The notes: generated from the sequence alone by a model not told the origin. A DNA stretch of 64,000 bases from Lewinella sp. IMCC34191 (GCF_003390935.1 NZ_QNQZ01000005.1:349118-413117), one strand, 5' to 3'; positions 38,980-48,835 are shown, counted from the stretch's first letter. Translations and numbers: made by a program.

Positions 38980-40119
38980 ATGCTACTGCGTTCCTTACTT
39001 AGCCTTGCCCTCGCGGCGGGTATCGCCTTCTTCCCACACCATTTGCTTTCCCAGGGCTGCGTAGCCATTCGCGGCGGCTCGGCCTGTTCGGGTGCTTTGG
39101 GGGCTTCCCTGAATCTCACCCGCGGCGAATTCAACGTGCAGGCGGGCTACCGCCACTTCAAATCCTTCCGTCACTTCCGGGGCTCCGAGGAGGAAGCCAA
39201 CCGGCTGCTGGAAGGCACCGAAGTGATCAACAAAAGTTCTTTCCTCGATTTCGGCCTCACCTACGGCATTTCCGATCGCTGGTATGCTACGGCCATCCTG
39301 CCGGTTGTCTTCCACCATCGCTCCTCGATGTACGAGCACGGGGGCAACCCGCCGAATGGCCTGGGCCATCGCCACGAAACCATGTCATCCGGACTGGCAG
39401 ACACGCGCCTCGGAATCGGTTACTGGCTGTTCGATCCGGCGAAACACGACTTCAACTACGCGCTCGGTATCGGCGTCAAATTGCCTACGGGCAAGTACGA
39501 CTATTCGGATACCTTTTACAATCAGGGGCCAGGACGGTCGGAGACTGTGGAAGGAGTAGTTGATCAGTCCATCCAGCCCGGCGACGGGGGCACCGGCATC
39601 ACCGTAGACTTGCAAGGCTATCACCCGCTTACGCATTCGTTCGGCATCGCGACCAACCTCTACTACCTGGTAAATGCCCGGGAAACTAACGGTGTACTTA
39701 CCCGCAACGGCCGCAGCGAGTTCTCCTGTCCCGACCAGTTCGCCGCCCGCCTGGGGGCGTACTATGCGACTATGCACGGCTTCAATTTCTATCTCGGCGG
39801 CCGACTGGAAGGGGTACCCGCAAACGACCTGATCGGCGGCAGCGCGGGCTACCGGCGTCCGGGATACGCCATTTCCGCCGAGCCGGGGATCGGCTACAAC
39901 CTGAGCGGTCTCTCAATTTTTGCGAGCGTACCCGTTGCCATGTACCGTAACCGCATCCAGAGCTTCGAGGATAAGGTCCGCACCCAGGACACCGGCGTCT
40001 ACACCCAGGGTGACGCTGCCTTCGCCGACTACGTATTCAACGTAGGTCTCTCCTACCGCTTTGGCGGCCGGCAACAACCAACTAACGATCTCCTTCCGGT
40101 ACAGCACGACGTTTTTTAG
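38980..40119 (+). CDS. Outer-membrane beta-barrel protein
   Basis: The 379-residue protein has a signal peptide (1-24, ending HHLLSQ) and alternates short amphipathic strands to the end, like transporters in the MetA/phenol-degradation barrel group. Two cysteines follow the signal (GCVAIRGGSACSG). It contains many histidines in residues 55-130 (GYRHFKSFRHF, VFHHRSS, LGHRHE), which could bind metal. I chose the ATG at 38980 over an in-frame TTG upstream. Function is not known. The stop codon touches copy J of the dispersed element. Confidence 0.75.
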   Translation: MLLRSLLSLALAAGIAFFPHHLLSQGCVAIRGGSACSGALGASLNLTRGEFNVQAGYRHFKSFRHFRGSEEEANRLLEGTEVINKSSFLDFGLTYGISDRWYATAILPVVFHHRSSMYEHGGNPPNGLGHRHETMSSGLADTRLGIGYWLFDPAKHDFNYALGIGVKLPTGKYDYSDTFYNQGPGRSETVEGVVDQSIQPGDGGTGITVDLQGYHPLTHSFGIATNLYYLVNARETNGVLTRNGRSEFSCPDQFAARLGAYYATMHGFNFYLGGRLEGVPANDLIGGSAGYRRPGYAISAEPGIGYNLSGLSIFASVPVAMYRNRIQSFEDKVRTQDTGVYTQGDAAFADYVFNVGLSYRFGGRQQPTNDLLPVQHDVF

Positions 40120-40138
40120 GCGGCGGAGCGCAGGTAAA
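40119..40138 (+). repeat. Dispersed element, copy J
   Basis: GGCGGCGGAGCGCAGGTAAA is a perfect copy. Its first base is the last base of the TAG stop codon of the preceding gene. Confidence 0.82.
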
Positions 40139-40500
40139 GAGCTGATTGGGAAACGGGGGGTGCTTCGGGTACGAGGTGCGGGGTGCGGCTAAGCTCCAGG
40201 GTCGAAACCCGGTGGGTCGAGAGGGGGGAAACGATTAGGTGAGGTACCTTTTGTGAGAAAGCAATTCAGACACTCACCAAAAATTAGGCATTAGCGTCAC
40301 GGAATTGTCAAATTGCAAATATTTTCTCCTGAACCCTGTTTGGAATCAATTGATCTCTTCCGGGTATTTCAGAATTTTATTTGCCTGGCCAGTTAAAGCG
40401 ATCCATCATTTTTCAGGACGTGTCACGCTCCAAAACTTTGTATCATTTTGGATACCACCGACATTTACACCGATAGCATTACTAACCGCCAATCGAAGCA
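40139..40500. other. Intergenic region upstream of the efflux operon
   Basis: The first 90 bases are G-rich with near-repeats of GGTGCGGGG. The rest is AT-richer than its surroundings. I see no gene, although a frame is open from 40305 into the small secreted protein. Confidence 0.5.
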
Positions 40501-40531
40501 TTTCACCACCCATCCCCACACGATACCTTTG
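40501..40531 (+). promoter_or_regulatory. Promoter of the efflux operon
   Basis: TTTC (40501-40504), a 19-base spacer and TACCTTTG (40524-40531, a perfect TAnnTTTG) form one of the best promoters in the window. Transcription should begin near 40538, about 20 bases before the ATG at 40557. Confidence 0.65.
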
Positions 40532-40556
40532 GTACTCAAATCCTAGGGATCCGTCC

Positions 40557-40940
40557 ATGTTGATACTCCTGTTGCTCGCCCTTTTATCGGGCCTCGCCCC
40601 GCGGGGAGGGGAACAAGTTGACGGTCCTTACAATGGGGCCGGCATGGCCCAGGCGGTGTACTCCCTGTCCCTATCGGAAGCGCACCTTCCTGTAATCTGT
40701 CCGTCCCCAGCCGGGGAGACGCCCCGTCCCGTTCTTCCCTTAGAGGCCGAAGAGGAAGAGACGGAAACCGAAGCAGGCTACCGGGCTCACCTCCTCGTCC
40801 GCAGCTGCCTATCCTTCTTTGCCAACTTCCTGGCACCCAGCGAGTGCCTGGCCAGCCCGCCGAGTATTATCCGCAAACCGGGTGTTTTGCTTGCCACCGG
40901 TCCTTCGCGACGCATCCTGCATCAGATCTTCCGAATCTGA
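40557..40940 (+). CDS. Small secreted or membrane-anchored protein, unknown
   Basis: The protein is 127 residues long. It begins with a hydrophobic signal-like segment (MLILLLLALLSGLAPRG), has a very acidic stretch (EAEEEETETEAG, about 69-80) and ends with a basic, hydrophobic tail. Two or three cysteines occur in PVICPSP, RSCLSFF and SECLAS. I recognise no family. The promoter just upstream and the same-strand efflux genes 166 bases on suggest it is the first gene of that operon. Confidence 0.55.
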   Translation: MLILLLLALLSGLAPRGGEQVDGPYNGAGMAQAVYSLSLSEAHLPVICPSPAGETPRPVLPLEAEEEETETEAGYRAHLLVRSCLSFFANFLAPSECLASPPSIIRKPGVLLATGPSRRILHQIFRI

Positions 40941-41106
40941 CCCCTTCCCGTTTTCGTCTGATCGTTCGGTAACCGCGCCCCGGTAGCCCCTCGATCCGCT
41001 GTCCGTTCCGTATCGCTTCATGCGTCGGTGAACGGCAATACATGCTGGCGCCCCCAACCGCCCAGCTCCCACTCCTTCTACTTTTTTATATCCAACTAAG
41101 CTAAAC

Positions 41107-42186
41107 ATGAAGTCTTTAGCCTTCCTACTTTCCTTATCGGTACTTCTCGCCGGCTGCGGTCACGAAGAAGCCGAACACCACGAGGTAACCCCCAAACTCG
41201 AGGTGACCACTCCCCTGGTTCAGGACGTAACCGTCGACCGCGAATACGTCGGTCAGGTTCACGCGAGCCGCCACATCGAACTCCGCGCCCTCGAGCGGGG
41301 CTATCTGCAGGAGATTTACGTGGACGAGGGGCAGACGGTCTCCAAAGGCCAGCGGATGTTCAAAATCCTGCCCAACATCTACGAGGCCGAACTCCAGATC
41401 ACCAAGGCCGAGGCCAATATCGCCGACATCGAGCTGCAGAACACCAAACTGCTGGCCGACGAAAAGATCGTCGCACCCAACGAGCTCGCCATGGCCCAGG
41501 CCAAGCTCGATAAAGCCAAGGCCGAAGTATCGCTCGCCGAGGCCCACCTAGATTTCACCAACATCCGCGCGCCCTACAATGGCATCATGGACCACCTGGA
41601 AGCACGCGAAGGCAGCCTCCTGGAAGAAGGCGAACTGCTCACTACGCTCTCGGACAACAGCAAAATGTGGGTCTACTACAGCGTCCCGGAAGCGGAGTAC
41701 CTCGACTACGTGCGCAACGCCGACAAGCCCGAAAAGCAGCACGTCCGCCTGCGCATCGCCAACGGTGAGGTATTCGACCAGGACGGTATCGTCGAAGCCA
41801 TCGAAGGGGAGTTCGACCACGAAACGGGTAACATCGAGTTCCGCGCCACCTTCCCCAACCCCGATCGCATCCTCCGCCACGGTGAAACCGGCAGCGTGCT
41901 TATGCCCATCCCCTACGATCAGGCCCTCGTGATTCCCCAGAAGGCCACCTTCGAGATCCTGGATAAGAAGTACGTCTACGTCGTGGATAAGGAAAATCGC
42001 CTCGAGCAACGCGCCATCGTGATCGCCGAGGAGATGCCGCACGTCTACGTCATCCGCGAGGGACTCACCCCGGACGACCGCATCCTGATCGAAGGACTGC
42101 GCAAGGTGCGCAACGGCGACGTGATCGACGTCGAATACCAGGAGCCCGAAGAGGCCATGTCGCAGCTCGCCCTGCGCGTGAATTAG
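41107..42186 (+). CDS. RND efflux membrane-fusion (adaptor) lipoprotein
   Basis: The 359-residue protein has a lipobox (LLAGC, Cys17) and a histidine-rich start (GHEEAEHHEV). It has the usual order of an HlyD/AcrA adaptor: half-lipoyl strand, an alpha-helical hairpin (about 85-155, ELQITKAEANIADIELQNTK region), second half-lipoyl (APYNGIMDHLEAREG), beta-barrel and membrane-proximal domain. It bridges the inner-membrane pump and the outer-membrane channel encoded downstream. Confidence 0.94.
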   Translation: MKSLAFLLSLSVLLAGCGHEEAEHHEVTPKLEVTTPLVQDVTVDREYVGQVHASRHIELRALERGYLQEIYVDEGQTVSKGQRMFKILPNIYEAELQITKAEANIADIELQNTKLLADEKIVAPNELAMAQAKLDKAKAEVSLAEAHLDFTNIRAPYNGIMDHLEAREGSLLEEGELLTTLSDNSKMWVYYSVPEAEYLDYVRNADKPEKQHVRLRIANGEVFDQDGIVEAIEGEFDHETGNIEFRATFPNPDRILRHGETGSVLMPIPYDQALVIPQKATFEILDKKYVYVVDKENRLEQRAIVIAEEMPHVYVIREGLTPDDRILIEGLRKVRNGDVIDVEYQEPEEAMSQLALRVN

Positions 42187-42210
42187 GCCCTAACCCCCAA
42201 AAGAAAAACC

Positions 42211-45200
42211 ATGTTTCAAAGCTTCATCAAGCGGCCGGTCCTCGCGATCGTGATCTCGCTCTTTATGGTCCTGATCGGCGTTCTGGCGATCAAGGCCCTG
42301 CCGATCTCCCAGTTTCCGGAGATCGCCCCGCCCCGGGTCATCGTCACCATCGCCTATCCGGGCGCCAGTGCCGACGTACTCGTACAATCCACCCTTATTC
42401 CGCTCGAGCGCGCCATCAACGGCGTGCAGGGCATGAAATACATCGTTTCCGACGCTACCAGTGCCGGCGAAGCCACCATCCAGGTCATCTTCGAGCTCGG
42501 CACCGACCCGAACCAGGCGGTCGTGAACGTGAAGAACCGGGTCGACCAGGCCATTAACCGCCTGCCCCCGCTGGTGCAGCTGGAGGGTGTTGTGGTCTCC
42601 CGGGTCCAGCCCAGTATGCTGATGTACGTCAACCTCTACAGTCGCGATACGGCGGCCGACGAGAAGTTCCTGTACAACTACGCCAGCATCAACGTCATCC
42701 CCGAAATTCAGCGGATTGACGGTATTGCCAGCGCACAGATCCTCGGTAGCCAGACCTATGCCATGCGCATCTGGCTCAAGCCCGACCGCATGCGCGCCTA
42801 CGAAGTGTCCAGCGAGGAAGTCATGGAGGCCATCGACGAGCAAAGCGTAATTGGCCGCCCCGGCCGCCTGGGACGTAGTTCGGGCATCGAGGCGCAGAGC
42901 CTGGAGTACGTGCTTGTCTACTCCGGCCGGTACAATCAGGTCGAGGAGTACGGCGACATTATCATCCGGGCGAACGCCGACGGCCAGGTCCTTCGCCTCA
43001 AAGACGTTGCCGACGTCGAGCTGGGCAGTGAATTCCAGGACATCTATTCCAACAAGGACGGCTTCCCCTCGGCCGCTATCGTCCTGAAGCAGAACTACGG
43101 CACTAACGCCTCCGACGTAATCGACCAGGTAAAGGAGAAACTGGGCGATCTGGAAGTGGCCTTCCCCAGCGGTATGGCCTACGAGATCAACTACGACGTA
43201 TCGACCTTCCTGGACGCCAGTATCGAAAAGGTAGTTCATACGCTCGGCGAGGCCTTCGTGCTGGTTGCCCTCGTGGTCTTCCTATTCCTGGGCGACTGGC
43301 GCTCTACCCTGATCCCTACCCTGGCGGTCCCGATCTCGTTGGTCGGTACTTTCTTCGTGATGCAGATCTTCGGACTCAGCATCAACCTGATCACCCTCTT
43401 CGCGCTAGTGCTCGCCATCGGTATCGTAGTCGACAACGCCATCGTCGTGGTGGAAGCCGTCCACGTGAAGATGATCGAGAAAAATATGGCCCCCTACCCC
43501 GCCTCGCGCGAGGTACTGGGAGAGATCGGCGGCGCTATCGTTGCCATCACCCTGATGATGACCTCGGTGTTTATCCCGGTCGCCTTCATGAGCGGACCGG
43601 TGGGTGTATTCTACCGGCAGTTCTCCATTACCATGGCCTCGGCCATCGTGATTTCGGGCGTGGTCGCCCTTACGCTGACGCCGGTACTCTGCGCGATGAT
43701 CCTGCGCAACCACCACGGGCACGAACGCCGGAAAACACCCATGACGCACTTCCTTGACGGCTTCAATCGCCTTTTCGAGCGGCTGACCGGTCGCTACGTC
43801 CGCGTACTCGACAGCATCGTGGCGCGGCGCATCCTGACGCTCCTCCTCCTGATCGGCTTCGCGGCCGGCACGGGGCTGGTCGGCAGCGTGCTTCCCGGGG
43901 GCTTCATTCCCGGTGAGGACCAGGGTATGATTTACGCCATCATTCAAACCCCTCCGGGTTCTACGCTCGAAGCAACCAATAAGGTATCCCGCGAACTGCA
44001 GGAAATTGCCGAGGAAATCGACGGAGTACAGTCCGTGTCCTCGCTGGCCGGTTATGAGATCCTGACCGAGGGACGCGGTTCCAACGCCGGTACCTGTTTG
44101 ATCAACCTCAAATCCTGGAACGACCGCGAGCACTCCGTACGGGAGATCATCGAGGAACTGGAAGAAGAGACGCGCGATTTCGGTGCCGTCATCGAGTTCT
44201 TCGAACCACCGGCGGTACCGGGCTACGGTGCGGCCGACGGCCTGGCGCTCCGGCTGCTCGATAAAACGAACGGAACCGACTACAATGAATTCGACCGCAT
44301 CAACCAGGAGTTCATGGACGCCCTGGCCGAACGCGAGGAACTGACCGGTCTGTTCACCTTTTACGCGGCCAACTACCCGCAGTACGAGCTAAAGATCGAC
44401 AACAAGCTGGCGATGCAGAAGGGTGTATCCATCGGTAAGGCCATGGAAAACCTGAATATCCTGATCGGCAGTACCTACGAGCAGGGCTTTATCCGCTTCA
44501 ACAACTTCTTCAAGGTCTATACCCAGGCCGGACCGCAGTACCGCCGCTACCCCAGCGACATCCTGAACTACTACGTGAAGAACGAGGAAGGCCAGATGGT
44601 CCCCTACTCCGCCTTCATGAAACTGGAGAAGAAGCAGGGCCCGAACGAGATCACCCGCTATAACCTCTACAACTCGGCCACGATCCGCGGCGAACCCGCC
44701 CGGGGCTATACCTCCAACGAGGCCATCGCCGCGGTACAGGAGGTCGCCCGTGAGAAGCTGCCGCAGGGCTACGAGATCGCCTGGGAAGGCCTTTCCTTCG
44801 ACGAGGCGCGGCGCGGGAATGAGTCGCTCGTCATCTTCGGCATCGTCGTGATCTTCGTCTACATGGTGCTCGCCGCCCAGTACGAGAGCTTCCTGCTGCC
44901 CTTCGTCGTACTGCTTTCACTGCCCGTCGGCATTTTCGGCTCCTTCCTTTTGCTGAAGGCGATGGGACTGGCCAACGACATCTACGCACAAGTCGGATTG
45001 GTCATGCTGGTCGGTCTGCTCGGTAAGAACGCGGTGCTGATCGTGGAATTCGCGGTGCAGCAGACCCAGAAGGGCATGTCGATCCGCGACGCGGCCATCG
45101 AAGGTGCCCGGGCGCGCTTCCGGCCCATCCTGATGACCTCCTTTGCCTTCATCGCGGGCCTGATTCCGCTCGTATTCGCTACCGGAGCGGGCGCCATCGG

Positions 45201-45384
45201 CAACCGGACCATCGGTACCTCCGCCCTTGGGGGGATGCTGTTCGGTACGCTATTCGGGGTGATTGTCATTCCCGGACTCTTTTACCTCTTCGCCAAGCTC
45301 GGAGAGGGTCGTCAACTAATTCAGGGAGAAGATTTCGATCCCTTAACCGAAGAATACCCTTATAATGATACCGACATACTGTAA
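42211..45384 (+). CDS. RND-family efflux pump, inner-membrane permease (AcrB-like)
   Basis: The 1057-residue protein has the standard RND build: helix 1, a large periplasmic loop, helices 2-7, a second loop and helices 8-12. It fits the hydrophobe/amphiphile exporters (HAE1): FPEIAPPRVIVTIAYPGA (35-52), helix-4 motif IGIVVDNAIVVVEAV (403-417). The residue matching AcrB Asp408 is Asn409, while the neighbouring Asp is kept. The gene follows the adaptor by 24 bases and overlaps the channel gene by 20. Substrates are probably hydrophobic toxins, inferred from the family. Confidence 0.95.
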   Translation: MFQSFIKRPVLAIVISLFMVLIGVLAIKALPISQFPEIAPPRVIVTIAYPGASADVLVQSTLIPLERAINGVQGMKYIVSDATSAGEATIQVIFELGTDPNQAVVNVKNRVDQAINRLPPLVQLEGVVVSRVQPSMLMYVNLYSRDTAADEKFLYNYASINVIPEIQRIDGIASAQILGSQTYAMRIWLKPDRMRAYEVSSEEVMEAIDEQSVIGRPGRLGRSSGIEAQSLEYVLVYSGRYNQVEEYGDIIIRANADGQVLRLKDVADVELGSEFQDIYSNKDGFPSAAIVLKQNYGTNASDVIDQVKEKLGDLEVAFPSGMAYEINYDVSTFLDASIEKVVHTLGEAFVLVALVVFLFLGDWRSTLIPTLAVPISLVGTFFVMQIFGLSINLITLFALVLAIGIVVDNAIVVVEAVHVKMIEKNMAPYPASREVLGEIGGAIVAITLMMTSVFIPVAFMSGPVGVFYRQFSITMASAIVISGVVALTLTPVLCAMILRNHHGHERRKTPMTHFLDGFNRLFERLTGRYVRVLDSIVARRILTLLLLIGFAAGTGLVGSVLPGGFIPGEDQGMIYAIIQTPPGSTLEATNKVSRELQEIAEEIDGVQSVSSLAGYEILTEGRGSNAGTCLINLKSWNDREHSVREIIEELEEETRDFGAVIEFFEPPAVPGYGAADGLALRLLDKTNGTDYNEFDRINQEFMDALAEREELTGLFTFYAANYPQYELKIDNKLAMQKGVSIGKAMENLNILIGSTYEQGFIRFNNFFKVYTQAGPQYRRYPSDILNYYVKNEEGQMVPYSAFMKLEKKQGPNEITRYNLYNSATIRGEPARGYTSNEAIAAVQEVAREKLPQGYEIAWEGLSFDEARRGNESLVIFGIVVIFVYMVLAAQYESFLLPFVVLLSLPVGIFGSFLLLKAMGLANDIYAQVGLVMLVGLLGKNAVLIVEFAVQQTQKGMSIRDAAIEGARARFRPILMTSFAFIAGLIPLVFATGAGAIGNRTIGTSALGGMLFGTLFGVIVIPGLFYLFAKLGEGRQLIQGEDFDPLTEEYPYNDTDIL

Positions 45385-46801
45385 ATACCTGGTCGGAGCG
45401 CTCCTGCTCCTGACCCTGGGCTGCTCGGTACCGCAGGTCGTCACCCGCACGCCGGAAGTGGCCGTACCGCAAACCTTTACCGCCGGCACCAACGCCGATA
45501 CTACCCTGGCCGCCGCCGGCCGCCGGTGGGACGACTTCTTTACCGACCCCTATCTCCTGCACCTCATCGATACGGCGCTGGTCAATAATAAGGAGGTCAA
45601 TATCCTGCTGCAGCGCATCGCCGTTGCCCGCAATGAGATTCAGGCCCGGAAGGGAGAATACCTGCCCACCGTCAACGCCGGCCTCGGTACCGACGTCGAA
45701 AAGGTTGGTCGTTATACCCGCAACGGTGCGCTGGAGGAAAGCCTGGAAATCAATGAGGACCGGGCATTCCCGGAGTTCCTGACCAATATCCAGTTCGGCC
45801 TCTACGCCAGCTGGGAACTGGACGTCTGGAAACAACTCCGCAACGCCCGGCAGGTAGCCGTGCTGGAATACCTGGCTACCGTCGAAGGCCGCAATTTTCT
45901 GGTCACTAACCTGGTGGCGGAGATCGCGGAAAGCTACTTCGAGTTACTTGCCCTCGACGGCGAGTTGGCCAACCTGGAACGCAACATCGCCATTCAGGAA
46001 GACGCCCTGCGCGTGGTCAACCTGATGCAACAGGCAGGCCGGTCCAATACCCTGGCCGTGCGTCGCTTCGAGGCGGAGGTGCAGAAGAACCGGAGTGAGA
46101 CGTACCTCGTCCGACAAGACATCGCCGCGGTCGAGAACCGACTGAACTTCCTCACCGGTAGGACGCCCGGCGAAATCCCCCGCACCCGGGGTGACTTCCT
46201 GGAGGTACAACCGGTATCGGTTGCGACGGGTATCCCCTCCCAGCTGCTCCGCAACCGACCGGATATCCGCCAGGCCGAGCTGGAAATGGCGGCGGCGAAC
46301 CTCGACGTGAGCGTAGCCCGTGCCAATTTCCTCCCTAGTTTTGGCATCCGGGCAGGATTAGGCTACCAGGCCTTTAACCTGCGCTACTTGCTGAAAACCC
46401 CGGAATCCCTGCTGCTTTCCCTGGCCGGTGACGCGATGGCCCCGCTGGTCAACCGCAACGCCATCGAGGCGGAATACCAAAATGCCGGTGCCCGCCAGGT
46501 GCAGGCGGCTTACGAATACGAGCAGACGATCCTGAAAGCCTACCAGGAAGTAGCGACGGAGGTTTCCAATATTGATAAGCTCGCCCATGCGTACCGCCTG
46601 AAAGAAGAACAGGTGGCCATGCTCGACGAGGCAATCGAGGTATCGAATAAGCTTTTTCAGTCGACCCGGGCCGAGTACCTGGAGGTCCTGCTCACGCAGC
46701 GGGATGCCCTCGAGGCCCGTACCGACCTGATCGAAACCCGCAAAGAACAGTTGGCCGCCACGGTGAACCTGTACCAGGCACTGGGCGGAGGTTGGAAGTA
46801 A
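45365..46801 (+). CDS. Outer-membrane efflux channel lipoprotein (TolC/OprM-like)
   Basis: The 478-residue protein has a lipoprotein signal (LLLTLGC, Cys20) and the duplicated helical repeat of the NodT/OprM family, with the conserved LLRNRPDIRQAELEMAAANLDVSVARANFLPS-type segment (about residues 300-330) and RRWDDFFTDPYLLHLIDTAL at the start. It forms the exit duct of the tripartite pump. Translation of its first codons overlaps the end of the permease gene. Confidence 0.95.
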   Translation: MIPTYCKYLVGALLLLTLGCSVPQVVTRTPEVAVPQTFTAGTNADTTLAAAGRRWDDFFTDPYLLHLIDTALVNNKEVNILLQRIAVARNEIQARKGEYLPTVNAGLGTDVEKVGRYTRNGALEESLEINEDRAFPEFLTNIQFGLYASWELDVWKQLRNARQVAVLEYLATVEGRNFLVTNLVAEIAESYFELLALDGELANLERNIAIQEDALRVVNLMQQAGRSNTLAVRRFEAEVQKNRSETYLVRQDIAAVENRLNFLTGRTPGEIPRTRGDFLEVQPVSVATGIPSQLLRNRPDIRQAELEMAAANLDVSVARANFLPSFGIRAGLGYQAFNLRYLLKTPESLLLSLAGDAMAPLVNRNAIEAEYQNAGARQVQAAYEYEQTILKAYQEVATEVSNIDKLAHAYRLKEEQVAMLDEAIEVSNKLFQSTRAEYLEVLLTQRDALEARTDLIETRKEQLAATVNLYQALGGGWK

Positions 46802-46819
46802 GTAGTTTAGTTGGAGTTT

Positions 46820-46867
46820 CCCTTCCCTGTATACACCATTCGGTGGATGCGGGGAGGGGTTTTTTAT
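46820..46867 (+). terminator. Intrinsic terminator of the efflux operon
   Basis: CCCTTCCC (46820-46827) pairs with GGGGAGGG (46851-46858), and CACC-ATTC-GGTG forms the tip of the hairpin. Seven or eight T follow. The U tract overlaps the end of the converging purK gene. Confidence 0.85.
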
Positions 46868-48012
46868 TTGGTTACAATCTGTAGCAATTCCTTGGCGCGC
46901 TTTGCGCGGTCCCGCGCCATTTTTACCGTATCGCCCAGGGCCGTCAGGTGCCCCATTTTGCGGAAGGGCCGGGTTTCGGCTTTGCCGTAGAGATGCGGAT
47001 GCACCTCGGGAATCGCCAGCACTTCCTGCCATCCGTCGTAATGGGTGGGTCCGGTGTGGCCTTCGGCCCCCAGCAAATTGATCATGGCGGCGGGGCGCAG
47101 GAGAGAAGGATCTCCCAGTGGCAGGCCCAGTATGGCCCGGATATGCTGCTCGTACTGGCTGGTAGCGCAGGCTTCGATGGTGTGATGTCCGCTGTTGTGG
47201 GGTCGTGGAGCAACCTCATTCACCAACAGCTCACCGTCCCTGGTGAGGAAAAGCTCGACGGCGAGTAAGCCGACGATCTCCATTTTCTGTACCACGTCTA
47301 CGGCCAGTTTGCTGGCTCTGCCGTCGGTATCGCCGTCCAGCGCGGCGGGGCAGATGAGAAATTCCACGAGGTTTGCGGTGGGATGAAACTCCATTTCAAC
47401 CGTTGGAAATACCTTGACTTCCCCGGTGGTCGAGCGGGCCACCACGACGGCCAGTTCCTTCTCGATATCGGCCATGTCCTCCACGAGGCACGGACCGTCG
47501 AGCAGTTTTTCGGGCACGTCTTCCCGGTACCGAATGACGGCTACCCCTTGCCCGTCGTAGCCGCCGGTGCGGGTCTTTTGTACGAAGGGAGGACGGAGTT
47601 CCCCCTTTTCCACCGCGCGGATCACTTCATCCTTGCCCCCGTATAGTTTGAAGTCGGTGGTGGCGATACCGTGCTCGGCATAGAACTGCTTTTGCAGTCC
47701 CTTGTCCTTGATCAGGTCCACCTTGTCCGCCTGGGGGTAGACCCTCACGCCCTGCTTTTCGAGTTCGTGAAGGGCACGGGTGTCGATGTGCTCAATTTCG
47801 ATGGTGACCACGTCGAGGTTATGCGCGAAGGTCATCACGTCGTCGTAGTCGCGGAAGTTGCCCCGCTCGAAGACGGTGGCGTAGGGGGCCGCGGGAAAGT
47901 TTTCGTCTTTGTCGAGTACGTACACCGGCAGGTGCCATTCGCTGGCCGCCTGGCAAAGCATCTTGCCGAGCTGCCCGCCGCCGAGTATGCCTAGTTTAGG
48001 AAAGTTGGACAT
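46864..48012 (-). CDS. purK: N5-carboxyaminoimidazole ribonucleotide synthase
   Basis: The 382-residue ATP-grasp enzyme converts aminoimidazole ribonucleotide, bicarbonate and ATP to N5-CAIR in purine synthesis. The start KLGILGGGQLGKMLCQAA is the classic PurK N terminus, QKTRTGGYDGQGV is the ATP-grasp loop, and VNEVAPRPHNSGHHTIEAC is the conserved active-site stretch. I chose the ATG at 48012; codons upstream are not conserved. TACCTTTC lies five bases before it. It is transcribed away from the repeat locus. Confidence 0.96.
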   Translation of the reverse strand: MSNFPKLGILGGGQLGKMLCQAASEWHLPVYVLDKDENFPAAPYATVFERGNFRDYDDVMTFAHNLDVVTIEIEHIDTRALHELEKQGVRVYPQADKVDLIKDKGLQKQFYAEHGIATTDFKLYGGKDEVIRAVEKGELRPPFVQKTRTGGYDGQGVAVIRYREDVPEKLLDGPCLVEDMADIEKELAVVVARSTTGEVKVFPTVEMEFHPTANLVEFLICPAALDGDTDGRASKLAVDVVQKMEIVGLLAVELFLTRDGELLVNEVAPRPHNSGHHTIEACATSQYEQHIRAILGLPLGDPSLLRPAAMINLLGAEGHTGPTHYDGWQEVLAIPEVHPHLYGKAETRPFRKMGHLTALGDTVKMARDRAKRAKELLQIVTK

Positions 48013-48017
48013 GGGTC

Positions 48018-48025
48018 GAAAGGTA
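48018..48025 (-). promoter_or_regulatory. Possible -7 box abutting purK
   Basis: On the minus strand TACCTTTC ends five bases before the purK ATG. It matches TAnnTTTG except for the last base and would give a leaderless or almost leaderless mRNA. Confidence 0.4.
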
Positions 48026-48058
48026 CTACGCTTGGTAAATATCGCCCCATGGGTGTCT

Positions 48059-48094
48059 TCCTGATCCGCCCAGCTAGCACTGGGCGGACCAGGA
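48059..48094. repeat. Hairpin element before the first 232-bp array
   Basis: TCCTGATCCGCCCAG pairs with CTGGGCGGACCAGGA around the loop CTAGCA, with one mismatch. A diverged copy in the same orientation precedes the second array at 49471-49506, and both are followed by a similar GAAC-TCTA stretch. Confidence 0.7.
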
Positions 48095-48147
48095 GGCAGC
48101 ATGGGAACCTCTACATCCACTATATTTTCGCTGCGACCCGTGAACCA

Positions 48148-48835
48148 CTAGTCAAACGGCCCTGAAAGGGACGTCTACCCCCAAGCGATGCCTGCCCAAG
48201 CGCCAGCGCAGGGAGGGCATCGCGACCAAAGTGCCGCCCGTGCGCTGGCGAACTACGCTATCACTACGTTCACCAAATCACCAACAAAACGCCCCCACCA
48301 ACCAAAGTCAGCGGGGGCGTAGAATTTTCAAAGGGACCCGTGGGCGGACGAACTCCGCTAACGCTCCGTTCGGCGGACCACTAGTCAAACGGCCCTGGCA
48401 GGGACGTCTACCCCCAAGCGATGCCTGCCCAAGCGCCAGCGCAGGGAGGGCATCGCGACCATAGTGCCACCCGTGGGCTGACAAACTGCGAATCACTACG
48501 TTCACCAAATCACCAACAAAACGCCCCCACCAACCGGAGTCAGTAGGGGCGTAGAATTTTCAAAGGGACCCGTGGGCGGACTAACGCTCCGTTCGGCAGA
48601 CCACTAGTCAAACGGCCCTGGAAGGGACGTCTACCACCAAGCGATGCCTGTCCAAGCGCCAGCGCAGGGAGGGCATCGCGACCAAAATGCCTCCCGTGGG
48701 CTGACAAACTGCGAATCACTACGTTCGCCAAACCACCAACAAAACGCCCCCACCAACCGGAGTCAGCAGGGGCGTAGAATTTTCAAAGGGACCCGTGGGC
48801 GGACGAACTGCGCTAGCGCTCCGTTCGGCGGACCA
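48148..48835 (+). repeat. First array of three 232-bp units
   Basis: Units begin with CTAGTCAAACGG at 48148, 48381 and 48604, with lengths of 233, 223 and 232 bases. Each contains a hairpin GCGATGCC...GGCATCGC, a hairpin ACGCCCCC...GGGGGCGT with an A/C-rich loop, and a final imperfect inverted repeat (GTGGGCGGAC...GTCCGC-like) that ends in ACTAGT. Unit 2 lacks about ten bases (ACGAACTCCG) near its end. Frames of about 66 codons are open in the units, but base changes between units do not favour silent positions. Confidence 0.95.
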
